Shown one piece after another: positions 16,795 through 25,374 of a stretch of DNA of 64,000 nt. Below the pieces are notes generated by a model. The model did not search any database and was not told where the DNA came from. It was given only the letters and a program-made list of their open reading frames with translations. The position numbers were made by a program, and so were the translations under genes. The stretch comes from Streptomyces sp. Z26 (lineage in GTDB: Bacteria; Actinomycetota; Actinomycetes; Streptomycetales; Streptomycetaceae), in contig NZ_RCHV01000002.1 in assembly GCF_003665095.1 (NCBI RefSeq), positions 939,501-1,003,500 of the forward strand, given 5' to 3'. Numbering within the stretch: position 1 is the stretch's first letter; each line of letters starts with the position of its first letter.

Positions 16795-17816
16795 CAGGCC
16801 GCCCCGGTCCCGCCGGTGGGCTCCGCCGCGCCGACCAGCCCTCGGCCGTGCTCCATCAGCGCGGCCAGCTCCGCCACGTGCGCCGCGCTCGGCTCGGTCA
16901 GCGGCGGCCGTACGCCGCCGACGTCCAGGCCCCGCAGGCGTACGCCCGCCTTGACGAGCGAGACGGCGTAGCCGGGGCGCTTGTTGCGCAGCTCGACGAG
17001 GGGCCGGAAGAAGCCGTCGAGGAGCCGGGTGACGGTGGCCGCGCCCGCGCCACCCGCGTCCACCACGCCGTCCGCACCGTCCGCGTCGAGCGCGCGGTGG
17101 AAGGCGAGGGCGACCTCGGGCGCGAAGCAGAAGGCGGCGGAGGAGTAGAGGCGGACGCCGACGCCGCGGTAGGCGGGAACGGTGAGTTCGGCGGTCGGCA
17201 GGCCGTTGAAGTAGCGGAACGGGTCGTCGGGCCGTGCCGTACGGACCGCGCTGACGATCCGCTGCATCAGGTCGAGGTCCCCGAGGCCGTCCTTCAGACC
17301 GATCACGTTCGGCACCGCCGCCAGCTCGACGACGGTCTCGGGGGTGAGGACGGCGTTGTCCCGCTGGTAGACGACGAGGTCGAGGTCGGTGGCGGCGGCC
17401 AGCGCGCGGTAGTGCGCCAGCAGTCCTTCCTGCGAGGGCGTCAGAAGGTACGGCGGCAGGACCAGCAGGCCGTCCGCGCCCGCCTCCTCGGCCAGCCGCG
17501 CGAACTCCACGGCGAGCGCCGTCCCGTACCCGGCGCCCGCAACCACCGGCACCCGCCCCGCGACCTCCTCGACGGCCGCCGCGACGCACCGGCGGAACTC
17601 GCCGGGTGACAGCGCGTGGAACTCGCCCGTGCCGCAGCACGCGAACACCGCCCCGGCGCCCGCCTCGACGCCCTGCCGCACATGGGCGCGGAACACCTCC
17701 TCGTCGACGCCGCCGTCCGGGCCGTAGGGCGTGACGGGGAAGAACAGCAGGCCGTCCAGGCGCGCGGCCAGCGGCGGCACGGGAGCGGACTCGGACGTCG
17801 GGTCGGGGAAGGACAT
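16794..17816 (-). CDS. kdgD: 5-dehydro-4-deoxyglucarate dehydratase
   Basis: A 340-residue class I aldolase-fold enzyme (DapA superfamily) that dehydrates and decarboxylates 5-dehydro-4-deoxyglucarate to 2,5-dioxopentanoate. Family-specific motifs seen are GLLFFPVTPYGPDG, FACCGTGEFHALS, VVYQRDNAVLTPE with the catalytic Tyr, NVIGLKDGLGD with the Schiff-base Lys, and FNGLPTAELTVPAY. These fit KdgD better than DapA or NanA. Start ATG at 17816 with a GGGAG leader. It is translationally coupled to the downstream 440-aa protein and divergent from uronate dehydrogenase. Its product is the substrate of the dehydrogenase at 9512-11056. Confidence 0.9.
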   Translation of the reverse strand: MSFPDPTSESAPVPPLAARLDGLLFFPVTPYGPDGGVDEEVFRAHVRQGVEAGAGAVFACCGTGEFHALSPGEFRRCVAAAVEEVAGRVPVVAGAGYGTALAVEFARLAEEAGADGLLVLPPYLLTPSQEGLLAHYRALAAATDLDLVVYQRDNAVLTPETVVELAAVPNVIGLKDGLGDLDLMQRIVSAVRTARPDDPFRYFNGLPTAELTVPAYRGVGVRLYSSAAFCFAPEVALAFHRALDADGADGVVDAGGAGAATVTRLLDGFFRPLVELRNKRPGYAVSLVKAGVRLRGLDVGGVRPPLTEPSAAHVAELAALMEHGRGLVGAAEPTGGTGAA

Positions 17817-17870
17817 CGGCGCTCCCGGAGGTGGACACGTACCGCATGTACACGTTTATGATTGGCATCC

Positions 17871-17883
17871 ATATTTCTGAACA
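17871..17883. promoter_or_regulatory. Half-site resembling the IclR operator, kdgD/udh promoter region
   Basis: On the minus strand TGTTCAGAAATAT shares the TGTTC(A/G)G arm of the palindrome at 11103-11120. It sits in the A+T-rich 163-base gap between divergent kdgD and udh. Only one arm is clear, so this is tentative. Confidence 0.3.
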
Positions 17884-17979
17884 CTCACGCTAAGCCACGC
17901 GTTTCTCACCGGTCAAGGGCGCGACGCGCCGCGCGGACCGGCGCGGCCCGCACCGCCCGGAGCGACGAACGGAGACCTG

Positions 17980-18798
17980 ATGCCCGCTCCCCGCACCCTC
18001 CTGCTCACCGGCGCCGCGGGCGGACTCGGCACGCTGATGCGGGAGTTGCTGCCCGCGTACGGCTACGAGCTGCGGCTGTTCGACGTACGCCCGGTCGACG
18101 GCGCCCCCGACGCGATCACCGCCGACCTCAACGACACGGCGGCGCTGCGCGAGGCCGTACGCGGCACCGACGCCGTGCTGCACCTGGCGGGCATCTCGCT
18201 GGAGGCGTCGTTCGAGCAGATCCTCGCGGCGAACATCCAGGGCACGTACGCGCTGTACGAGGCCGTGCGCCAGGAGGGCGTCCCCCGCGTCGTGTTCGCG
18301 TCCTCCAACCACGCCGTGGGCTTCACCCCCCGCCCGCCGCACCCGCGCGGCGACGTCCCGCTGATCCCCACGGACACACCACGCCGCCCGGACACGTTCT
18401 ACGGGCTGTCCAAGTCGTTCGGCGAGGACCTCGCGCAGCTCTACTGGGACCTGCACGGCGTCGAGACCGTCTCCGTACGCATCGGCTCCTGCTTCCCCGA
18501 ACCCACCACCGTCCGGATGCTCTCCCTCTGGATGAGCCCGGCGGACGGCGCGCGGCTCTTCCACGCGGCGCTGACGGCGGACGACGTACGGCACACCACC
18601 GTCTACGGCTCCTCCGCCAACACCCGCCTGTGGTGGGACCTCTCGTCCGCGCGCGCGCTGGGCTACGCACCGAGGGACGACTCGGAGCCGTACGCCGCGC
18701 GGCTGCTCGCGGAGGAGGGCGAACCCGACCCGGCCGACCCCGAACACGCCCACGTGGGCGGGCACTTCTGCACCCGCCCACCGCGGTGGCCGCACTAA
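17980..18798 (+). CDS. udh: Uronate dehydrogenase (NAD+), SDR family
   Basis: A 272-residue extended-type short-chain dehydrogenase that oxidises D-galacturonate/D-glucuronate to the aldarolactone. It has the Rossmann start LLLTGAAGGLGTLMREL, VLHLAGISLEASFEQILAANIQG, the Ser-rich VVFASSNHAVGF, the catalytic Tyr-x3-Lys in FYGLSKSFGEDLA, and VRIGSCFPEPTTVRMLSLW followed by WWDLSSARALGYAP. The ISLEASFEQILAANI, SSNHAVGF and RIGSCFPEP segments closely resemble my recollection of characterised bacterial uronate dehydrogenases. It is divergent from kdgD, completing most of an oxidative uronate pathway. Its TAA stop overlaps the stop of the convergent MFS gene. Confidence 0.87.
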   Translation: MPAPRTLLLTGAAGGLGTLMRELLPAYGYELRLFDVRPVDGAPDAITADLNDTAALREAVRGTDAVLHLAGISLEASFEQILAANIQGTYALYEAVRQEGVPRVVFASSNHAVGFTPRPPHPRGDVPLIPTDTPRRPDTFYGLSKSFGEDLAQLYWDLHGVETVSVRIGSCFPEPTTVRMLSLWMSPADGARLFHAALTADDVRHTTVYGSSANTRLWWDLSSARALGYAPRDDSEPYAARLLAEEGEPDPADPEHAHVGGHFCTRPPRWPH

Positions 18799-20147
18799 GC
18801 GGTGCCCTCCGCCCCGCTCCCGGGGCCCGGGGCGTCGGCCGCCGGAGCGGTCTCGTACGTCCAGAAGGGCCGTACGAGCAGCGCACCGGCGAGGACGACG
18901 ACCAGGCACAGCAGCGCGCTGCCCGTCCACGCCAGTTGGAGCCCGACCGCCGACGCCATCACCCCCGCGCGCAGCCCGCCCAGCCGGGGGCCGCCCGCGA
19001 CCACGACCGTGAAGACGCCCTGGAGGCGGCCGCGCAGGGCGTCGGGCGCGTAGGTCTGGAGGATCGTCTGCCGGTACACGGAGCTGACCAGGTCGGCGGC
19101 GCCCGCGACGGCCAGCAGGGCGACGGCGGCGTACAGCTCGTGCACCGTGCCCGCCAGGGCGATGGCCGCCGCCCACACGGTGACCGCCAACGCCAGCGCC
19201 CGGCCCTGGCGGCGCACCCGCCCGACCCACCCGCTGAACAGCCCGGCGGCGACGGAGCCCACCGCTATCGCCGAGTACAGCGGCCCCACCCCGCCGCCGA
19301 AACGCGCCTCCGCCGCCTCCGGGAACAGCACGGTGGGCATGGCCAGCGTCATCGCCGCGATGTCCACCGCGAACGACATCCACAGCACCGGGGCGGCCGA
19401 GATGAACCGCAGCCCGTCGACGACCGCGCGCACCCCGCCCGTACGGCCGCCCGCCCCGGCGGGGGCGACGGGCGGGAGGCGCAGGGCCGAGTACAGCAGC
19501 AGGGAGAACAGGAGGGCGTCGGCGCCGTACGCCCAGGAGTAGCCGTGCGGGAGGGAGACCAGCAGACCGGCGATCAGCGGCCCGGCGACCTGCCCGACGT
19601 TGCCCGCGGTGAAGTACAGGGTGTTCGCCGCGGGCACCAGGTGCGTGGGCACGATGCGCGGGATGATCGCGCCCCGCGCGGCGGACGAGACGGCGAACGC
19701 GCCGCCCTGCACGGCGACGAGGGCGAGCAGCAGCGGTACGGACCGCACGTCCGCGAGTGCCTGGAGCAGCAGCCCGAGCGTCGTCGCCCAGGTGACGGAC
19801 GCCGACACCAGATACAGCGCGCGGCGGTCGAACCGGTCCGCCAGCGCGCCCCCGTACAGGCCGAACACCACGAGCGGCAGCAGCCCCGCGAACCCGGTCA
19901 GGCCGACGGACAACGACGAGTGCGACAGGTCGTACACCTGGATCGGGATGGTGACCGTCGTGACCATGGCGCCGATGTACGCCGCGCTCTGCCCGATCAG
20001 CAGCCGCCGGAAGACGGGGTGCGCGAACGGGCGGGTGTCCAGGGCGACTCCGCGCAGCCCGGAGGCGAACCGTCCCTTGCGCGGGGGCGGCGCGGGCGCG
20101 ACGGAGGGCGGGTCGGACGGTGCGGGGGTACGGGGGGTGCCGGGCAT
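18795..20147 (-). CDS. MFS exporter (EntS-like)
   Basis: A 450-residue major facilitator superfamily transporter with about 12 hydrophobic segments and the inter-helix loop GGALADRFDRRALY (motif A) between TM2 and TM3. The overall pattern, including PVFRRLLIGQSAAYIGAM at the start of TM1, fits the EntS/MdfA-like enterobactin-exporter or macrolide-exporter branch. The ATG at 20147 is chosen over upstream in-frame codons that would run into the divergent regulator. The AraC-type gene 56 bases away probably controls it. Substrate unknown. Confidence 0.85.
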   Translation of the reverse strand: MPGTPRTPAPSDPPSVAPAPPPRKGRFASGLRGVALDTRPFAHPVFRRLLIGQSAAYIGAMVTTVTIPIQVYDLSHSSLSVGLTGFAGLLPLVVFGLYGGALADRFDRRALYLVSASVTWATTLGLLLQALADVRSVPLLLALVAVQGGAFAVSSAARGAIIPRIVPTHLVPAANTLYFTAGNVGQVAGPLIAGLLVSLPHGYSWAYGADALLFSLLLYSALRLPPVAPAGAGGRTGGVRAVVDGLRFISAAPVLWMSFAVDIAAMTLAMPTVLFPEAAEARFGGGVGPLYSAIAVGSVAAGLFSGWVGRVRRQGRALALAVTVWAAAIALAGTVHELYAAVALLAVAGAADLVSSVYRQTILQTYAPDALRGRLQGVFTVVVAGGPRLGGLRAGVMASAVGLQLAWTGSALLCLVVVLAGALLVRPFWTYETAPAADAPGPGSGAEGTA

Positions 20148-20202
20148 GGCCCCCACGCTCGCAGAGCCGGGGGGTGTACCGCTTCCGTTAATCTGCCGTC
20201 CC

Positions 20203-20961
20203 ATGTCGCAGAACAGCCAGCCGGAGGAGACGGCCGCACCCCGGAACGGCACCCACGCCCACCTCGCGGGCGAGGTCATCGGCCGCCACCGGCACGGCTA
20301 CCACCAGCTGCTGTACGTCAGCGCCGGTGTCCTCGCGGTCCGGACGGGCGAGAGGTCCTGGGTCGCGTCCCGGGCGCGGGCCGTCTGGATCCCCGCGGGC
20401 ACCTGGCACCAGCACCGCGTCCACGGGCGCAGCTCGGTGCACACGCTCGGCTTCGCCGTCGAGGACACGCTGCTGCGGTCCGAGGAACCGGTGGTGGTGT
20501 CCGTGGACGCGCTCGCCCGTGAACTCATCATCGCGTGCAGCGAACCGTCCCTCCCCCCGCCCGAGGCCCGCCGCCTGCGCGCCGTGCTGCGCGACCGGCT
20601 GCGCCGCGCGCCCGTGGAGCCGTTGACGCTGCCCGTGGCCGACGACGTCCGGCTGCGCCGGGCCTGCGCGCTGGTGGTCGACGACCTGCGGCAGCCCCGT
20701 ACCACCGGCTGGCTCGCGCGGCGGGTCGGCGCGAGCGAACGGACGCTGGCGCGGCTGTTCCGTACGGAGTTCGGCATGACGTATCCGCAGTGGCGGACGA
20801 ACGTACGGGTGTTCCACGCCATGGTGCTGCTGGCCGAGGGGGCCGACGTGAGCGAGGCGGGGCGGCGCTGCGGGTGGGCCACGGCGAGCGCGTTCATCGA
20901 CACGTTCAGCCGGACGACGGGACGGACGCCGGGGACGTACCGCATCGGGCCGGGTGCGTAG
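20203..20961 (+). CDS. AraC-family transcriptional regulator with cupin sensor
   Basis: A 252-residue regulator. The N-terminal half is an AraC-type cupin (HRHGYHQLLYVSAGVLAVRTG and AVWIPAGTWHQHRVHG, with several His as in metal- or ligand-binding cupins). The C-terminal 100 residues contain two helix-turn-helix units, WLARRVGASERTLARLFR and VSEAGRRCGWATASAFIDTFSR, ending in the family signature GRTPGTYR. It is divergent from the MFS exporter gene with a 55-base gap, so it most likely regulates that exporter and itself. Start ATG at 20203. Confidence 0.9.
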   Translation: MSQNSQPEETAAPRNGTHAHLAGEVIGRHRHGYHQLLYVSAGVLAVRTGERSWVASRARAVWIPAGTWHQHRVHGRSSVHTLGFAVEDTLLRSEEPVVVSVDALARELIIACSEPSLPPPEARRLRAVLRDRLRRAPVEPLTLPVADDVRLRRACALVVDDLRQPRTTGWLARRVGASERTLARLFRTEFGMTYPQWRTNVRVFHAMVLLAEGADVSEAGRRCGWATASAFIDTFSRTTGRTPGTYRIGPGA

Positions 20962-21053
20962 GGGCGGAGGGCCTGGGCGGGGTCTCCGGGCGGGGCGCGG
21001 CGGCGGGCGCTCGGCAAAGGAACCGTAAACCGCGACCGTTCGTTACCCCGGTC

Positions 21054-22415
21054 ATGACTGCAATGACCCCTGGCTCGAACCTTCCGCTGACCGCCGCGAG
21101 GGTGGCGGTGGAGGTGACCGCACCGGTCCGGCTCGACGTGTCCGGCCTGCTGGTCGCCGCCGACGGCAAGGTCCGGTCCGACGCCGACTTCGTGTTCTAC
21201 AACCAGCCGAGCGGCCCCGGCGTGACGCACAGCGGCGGCGCCGCCGACACGATCACGGTGGACACCGCGGCCGTTCCCGCCGACATCGAGAAGGTCGTGG
21301 TCACCGCGAGCCTCGACGGGGGCGCCGCCTTCGCGGGCACCGAGCCGACCGCCACGGTCCGCGACGCGGGGTCGCAAGCGGTCGTCGCCACGTTCACGCC
21401 GCCGCGACTGGGGAACGAGACGGCGCTGGTCGTGGTGGAGGTCTACCGGCGGAACGGCGCCTGGAAGGTGCGCGCGGTCGGCCAGGGGTACGCGAACGGA
21501 CTGGGCGGTATCGCCGCCGACTTCGGGGTGGACGTGGCCGAGGAGCCCGCCGCCGCGCCCCAGGCACCGCCCGCGCCCGCGGCACCGCAGGCGCCTCCGG
21601 CCCCGCCCGCGCCGCAGGCACCTTCGGCTCCGCAGGCGCCCTCCCCCTCGTTCCCGCCGTCCGTGCACCAGGCGCCGACCGTCCCGCAGATGCCGGGCGC
21701 CCCGTCGGCACCCTCCCCCTCGTTCCCCTCGGTCCCGCCCATGCCGCCCGGCCCGGCCCCGGCGGCACCGAGCGCGCCGTCCGCCCCCTCGGCGCCGTCC
21801 GCGCCGTCCGCACCCGGCGCCCCGGGCGCTCCCGGCGGGAAGATCAACCTCGACAAGGGCCGGGTCAACCTCCAGAAGAACCAGACGGTCTCGCTGGTCA
21901 AGGGCGGCCGCCCGATGCTCTCCTCCGTACGGATGGGCCTCGGTTGGGAGCCCGCGTTCCGCTCGAAGGACATCGACCTCGACGCGTCGGTCATCGCGTA
22001 CGACGCCAACCGCAAGAAGGTCGACGCCTGTTACTTCGGCAAACTGGCCATTCTCAACGGCGTCATCCAGCACTCCGGCGACAACCTCACGGGCGAGGGC
22101 GCGGGCGACGACGAGGCGATCACCGTCCACCTCGGTGACCTCCCGCAGCAGGTCTCTGGCCTGGTCTTCACCGTGAACTCCTTCTCAGGGCAGAAGTTCA
22201 CGGACGTCGCCAAGGCGTACTGCCGCCTCCTCGACGCGGCCAGCGGCCAGGAGCTGGTGCGCTTCGACCTGACCAACGCCGAACCGCGCACCGGCGTTCT
22301 CATGTGCAAGTTGATTCGGCAGTTCTCCGGCGAGTGGGAGATGACGGCCCTCGGGGAGTACGTCGACTCCCGCACGGTCCGCGGCATGGTCAAGCCGGGC
22401 GGCGCGGCGCTCTGA
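21054..22415 (+). CDS. Double TerD-domain protein
   Basis: A 453-residue protein with two TerD-type calcium-binding domains. Domain 1 is about residues 5-165 (PLTAARVAVEV..., SDADFVFYNQPSGPGV). A Pro/Ala/Ser-rich linker spans about residues 166-260, and domain 2 covers about 261-450 (VNLQKNQTVSLVKGG, GLGWEP, DLDASVIAYDANRKK, HSGDNLTGEGAGDDEAITVHLGDLP). The DxDAS and GDNLTGEGxGDDE segments of domain 2 are the canonical calcium-site motifs, while domain 1 is more divergent. TerD proteins act in tellurite and general stress resistance and, in Streptomyces, development. ATG at 21054 or 21063. No strong ribosome site is close to either. Confidence 0.92.
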   Translation: MTAMTPGSNLPLTAARVAVEVTAPVRLDVSGLLVAADGKVRSDADFVFYNQPSGPGVTHSGGAADTITVDTAAVPADIEKVVVTASLDGGAAFAGTEPTATVRDAGSQAVVATFTPPRLGNETALVVVEVYRRNGAWKVRAVGQGYANGLGGIAADFGVDVAEEPAAAPQAPPAPAAPQAPPAPPAPQAPSAPQAPSPSFPPSVHQAPTVPQMPGAPSAPSPSFPSVPPMPPGPAPAAPSAPSAPSAPSAPSAPGAPGAPGGKINLDKGRVNLQKNQTVSLVKGGRPMLSSVRMGLGWEPAFRSKDIDLDASVIAYDANRKKVDACYFGKLAILNGVIQHSGDNLTGEGAGDDEAITVHLGDLPQQVSGLVFTVNSFSGQKFTDVAKAYCRLLDAASGQELVRFDLTNAEPRTGVLMCKLIRQFSGEWEMTALGEYVDSRTVRGMVKPGGAAL

Positions 22416-22438
22416 CGGACGAGCCCGCCGACCACGCC

Positions 22439-22479
22439 CCCGTGTGCCGCTCCCCCTTCCGGCGGGAGCGGCGCACGGG
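22439..22479. terminator. Bidirectional hairpin terminator
   Basis: Sixteen-base arms (22439-22454 and 22464-22479) pair at 15 of 16 positions around a 9-base loop, between the convergent TerD and secreted amidohydrolase genes. Confidence 0.8.
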
Positions 22480-22548
22480 GCGCGGGCACCGGCGCGGACG
22501 CTCCCGGCGGCGCGCCGGGGCACCGGCCGCCGCCGGACGTCCGCGCGG

Positions 22549-23619
22549 TCAGGCGGGGCAGACGCGCGGTGCCTCGTCCGGCAGGTCGAGGAGGTCGAAG
22601 TAGCTCTGGCCGAGGGCGATGTCGCGGAAGGCGTCGTCGTCCAGGTGCCGGTTGATGCGGCTGGTGACCTCCAGCTCCGTCTTGTAGACGCCGAAGTCCT
22701 TGTCGCGGGACGCGACGAAGTCCGTGCCGGGGAGCACCCGGTCGGAGTGCGCGTTGAGGAACGGCACGTAGTGCTTCCGCGCCTCGGGCCGGGAGAAGTA
22801 CAGGTCCTCCAGGACGCGCCAGCTGATGTCGGCGCCGAAGTTCGGGTGCTGCCACATGAGGCGTTCCAGGATGGCGACGTGCGCGGCGGGGCCCATGGTG
22901 GACAGCTCCTTGGACAGCCCCATGTGCGCCCACACGATCCGGTTGTCCGGGTAGCGCTCCAACACCTCCTCCATCAGCGGGAGGTAGGCGGTGTGGTCCC
23001 GGTCGCTGCCGAGGTCGGAGTGGATCGTCAGCGGGATGTCCCGTTCCCGCAGCTCCGCCATGAACGGTGCCCAGGCGGCGATGTCGGCCTTGTCCGCCGG
23101 TTCGTGGCCGTTCTTGAGCAGCGCCTGCTTGATCAGGTTCACCTCACCCATCCAGCGGAAGCGGCCCGGGTACTCCTCCTCCAGCAGCCGCATGCGGTCC
23201 AGCACGTCGCCCGGGTTCGCGAGGTCGGGGAAGGTCATGGAGAGCGTGAGCTGTACGTCGTCGGGGGTCTGCGCCAGCAGGGCACGGGCGTTGGCGAAGT
23301 CGTTCTTCATGCTGGGGGTGACCGGCGTACCCGGGCAGTCGAGGTAGTAGGTGCACGACGAGTCGGCGGGGAGGGTCTGCCCGATGCCGTACATGTTGGC
23401 GTAGCGGACGCCCGTCTTCCGCAGGTAGCCGACGAGTTCACGGAAGGGGATCTCCTCGCCCCCGAACGGGCGGAAGTGCAGGTGGCTGTCGACGACGGAG
23501 GTGTACGGCTGCCGCTCCCGGTCGAAGCAGCCGGGGTCGGCGGGCGCCGCGACGGCCGGGGAGGCGGTCAGGGCGGAGAGGGCCAGGAGGGAACCGCACA
23601 GGGCGGACTTCCGGTTCAT
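22549..23619 (-). CDS. Secreted amidohydrolase-family protein
   Basis: A 356-residue protein with a classical signal peptide (basic MNRK, hydrophobic LCGSLLALSALTA, AVAA cleavage site). The mature part belongs to the amidohydrolase-2 (TIM-barrel) group: SVVDSHLHFRPF with the HxH metal motif, PLTIHSDLGSD, NRIVWAHMGLS, and LPGTDFVASRD with the catalytic Asp. Conserved Cys near both ends suggest a disulfide outside the cell. Substrate unknown. ATG at 23619 has ACGGAG upstream. Confidence 0.85.
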   Translation of the reverse strand: MNRKSALCGSLLALSALTASPAVAAPADPGCFDRERQPYTSVVDSHLHFRPFGGEEIPFRELVGYLRKTGVRYANMYGIGQTLPADSSCTYYLDCPGTPVTPSMKNDFANARALLAQTPDDVQLTLSMTFPDLANPGDVLDRMRLLEEEYPGRFRWMGEVNLIKQALLKNGHEPADKADIAAWAPFMAELRERDIPLTIHSDLGSDRDHTAYLPLMEEVLERYPDNRIVWAHMGLSKELSTMGPAAHVAILERLMWQHPNFGADISWRVLEDLYFSRPEARKHYVPFLNAHSDRVLPGTDFVASRDKDFGVYKTELEVTSRINRHLDDDAFRDIALGQSYFDLLDLPDEAPRVCPA

Positions 23620-24052
23620 GCGTACTCCGTGAAGAGCCGGCGGCGATTCCGCCGGGGGCGCTGGGCGCGGGGCGGTGGACGCCGGACAGTGTCACGTCGC
23701 GTCCCGTACGGCACCAGTCGCCCGGACGGGGGACGGGGCGCCCACCTGGCGTCCGCCGCGCGGGCGCGGCACCGCGCGCGCGGGGGTGGGCGCGGGGACC
23801 GCCGTCACCGTGATTCACCCGACGGGGGTACCACCCACGGGTGAGCGCGCGCCCGCGCGGCCCCGTCTCCCGTGGGACAACGGCCGGTTGCGCCCGCGCG
23901 CCCGCCGGTTGTTTGCCCCCGAGGGGCCGGGCTCGCTTGGATGCTTCCCGTCGCGCCGGGAGGGAGAAGGCGGCGCGTGCGCGGCCCACCGGTACGCCGG
24001 TACGTACGCCGGACCGCGCGGTGCGTACGTACGGGAGCCGGGGGCGTCGGGG
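23620..24052. other. Intergenic region, no gene seen
   Basis: About 430 bases between the divergent secreted amidohydrolase and MFS genes. Open frames here are continuations of the MFS frame without a good start and with Arg/Pro-rich composition. No clear promoter or repeat was picked out. Confidence 0.6.
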
Positions 24053-25342
24053 ATGCGGAGCGGGCAGCGGCTGGGGCGGGACTTCGGCTGGCTGTGGGGC
24101 GCGTACGGGACGAGCGCGCTCGGCACGTGGCTGGCCTTCGGCGCGTTCCCGCTGATCGCCGTCCAGGTGCTGGGCTCCGGGCCCGCCGAGGTGGCCGCGC
24201 TCGCCTCGGTGGGGGCGGCGGCGGGCGCGGCGCTCGCGGTGCCGCTCGGGCCGTGGGTGGAGTTCCGGCGGAAGCGGCCGGTGCTGGTCGGCACGGACCT
24301 GGTGCGCTGTGCGGCGCTGCTGACGGTGCCCGTCGCGTACGCGCTGGGGACGCTGACGTTCCTCCAGCTGCTGCTGGTCTCCGTGGTGACGGCGGCGGCC
24401 GACATCACGTTCCGGGCGGCGTCCGGCGCGTACCTCAAGACGCTGCTGCCGCCCGGTGACCTGCTGACCGCCAACTCCCGCCTGGAGTCCACGACATGGG
24501 CCACCACCGTCGTCGGGCCGCCACTGGGCGGCGCCGCCGTCGGCCTCCTCGGCCCGGTGGCGACGGTGGCGGCGGACGCAGCCGGCCACCTGGTGTCGGC
24601 CCTGTGCCTCCGCGCGACGAGCGGCGCCGAACCCCGGCCCGTACGGGAGCGGAACGGAGCGACGGCGCGGGCCGGGGGGCTGGTCGACGGCTGGCGGTAC
24701 GTGCTGCGGGACCCCGCGCTACGCCCGCTGCTCCTCAACACCGCCCTCTTCAACGCCCTGGTGATGGCCGCCCAACCGCTGCTGGCCGTGCTGATGCTGG
24801 GGCAGCTCGGCTTCGCGCCGTGGCAGTACGGGCTGGCCTTCGCCGCGCCCTCCGTCTGCGGGCTGCTGGGGGCGCGGCTGGCCCGGCCGCTCACCGCGCG
24901 CTTCGGACAGCACCGGGTGCTGGCCGTGTCGGGAGCGCTGCGCGCGGTCTGGCCGCTGGGCCTCGCGTTCGTCGGGCCGGGCACCGGCGGGCTGCTGCTG
25001 GTGATCGGCGTCGAGGCGGGCCTGATCCTGTGCTGCGCGGTCTTCAACCCCGTGCAGGCGACGTTCCGGCTGGAACGTACCGCCCCCGACCGGGTCGCCC
25101 GTACGCTCACGGCCTGGGCGGTGACGACGCGGGCGGCGACCGCGCTGCTGACGGCCGTCTGGGGCGTGCTCGGCGGCCTGTGGGGCGCGCGTACGGCCCT
25201 CGGCCTGGCCGGGGTGCTCCTGCTGGCCACCCCGCTGCTGCTCCCCCGCCGGGCGGCGACCGCCGCCGGGGCGCCGACCGGCGACGCCGGGGGTGCCACG
25301 GCGGGGGCCGGGGCGACCGGCCGCCCGGAGCGGCGCGGCTAG
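24053..25342 (+). CDS. MFS transporter
   Basis: A 429-residue major facilitator protein with about 11-12 hydrophobic segments. It starts MRSGQRLGRDFGWLWGAYGTS, the usual TM1 approach of the EntS-like/multidrug MFS branch, with PLGPWVEFRRKRPVLV as the cytoplasmic motif-A-like loop. The C-terminal 30 residues are Gly/Ala/Thr-rich and soluble. The ATG at 24053 is preferred because the sequence before it in the same frame is not transporter-like. Its neighbours give no substrate clue. Confidence 0.82.
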   Translation: MRSGQRLGRDFGWLWGAYGTSALGTWLAFGAFPLIAVQVLGSGPAEVAALASVGAAAGAALAVPLGPWVEFRRKRPVLVGTDLVRCAALLTVPVAYALGTLTFLQLLLVSVVTAAADITFRAASGAYLKTLLPPGDLLTANSRLESTTWATTVVGPPLGGAAVGLLGPVATVAADAAGHLVSALCLRATSGAEPRPVRERNGATARAGGLVDGWRYVLRDPALRPLLLNTALFNALVMAAQPLLAVLMLGQLGFAPWQYGLAFAAPSVCGLLGARLARPLTARFGQHRVLAVSGALRAVWPLGLAFVGPGTGGLLLVIGVEAGLILCCAVFNPVQATFRLERTAPDRVARTLTAWAVTTRAATALLTAVWGVLGGLWGARTALGLAGVLLLATPLLLPRRAATAAGAPTGDAGGATAGAGATGRPERRG

Positions 25343-25374
25343 CGTACGGTCGCGCGCGGTGGACGTACGGCCGC

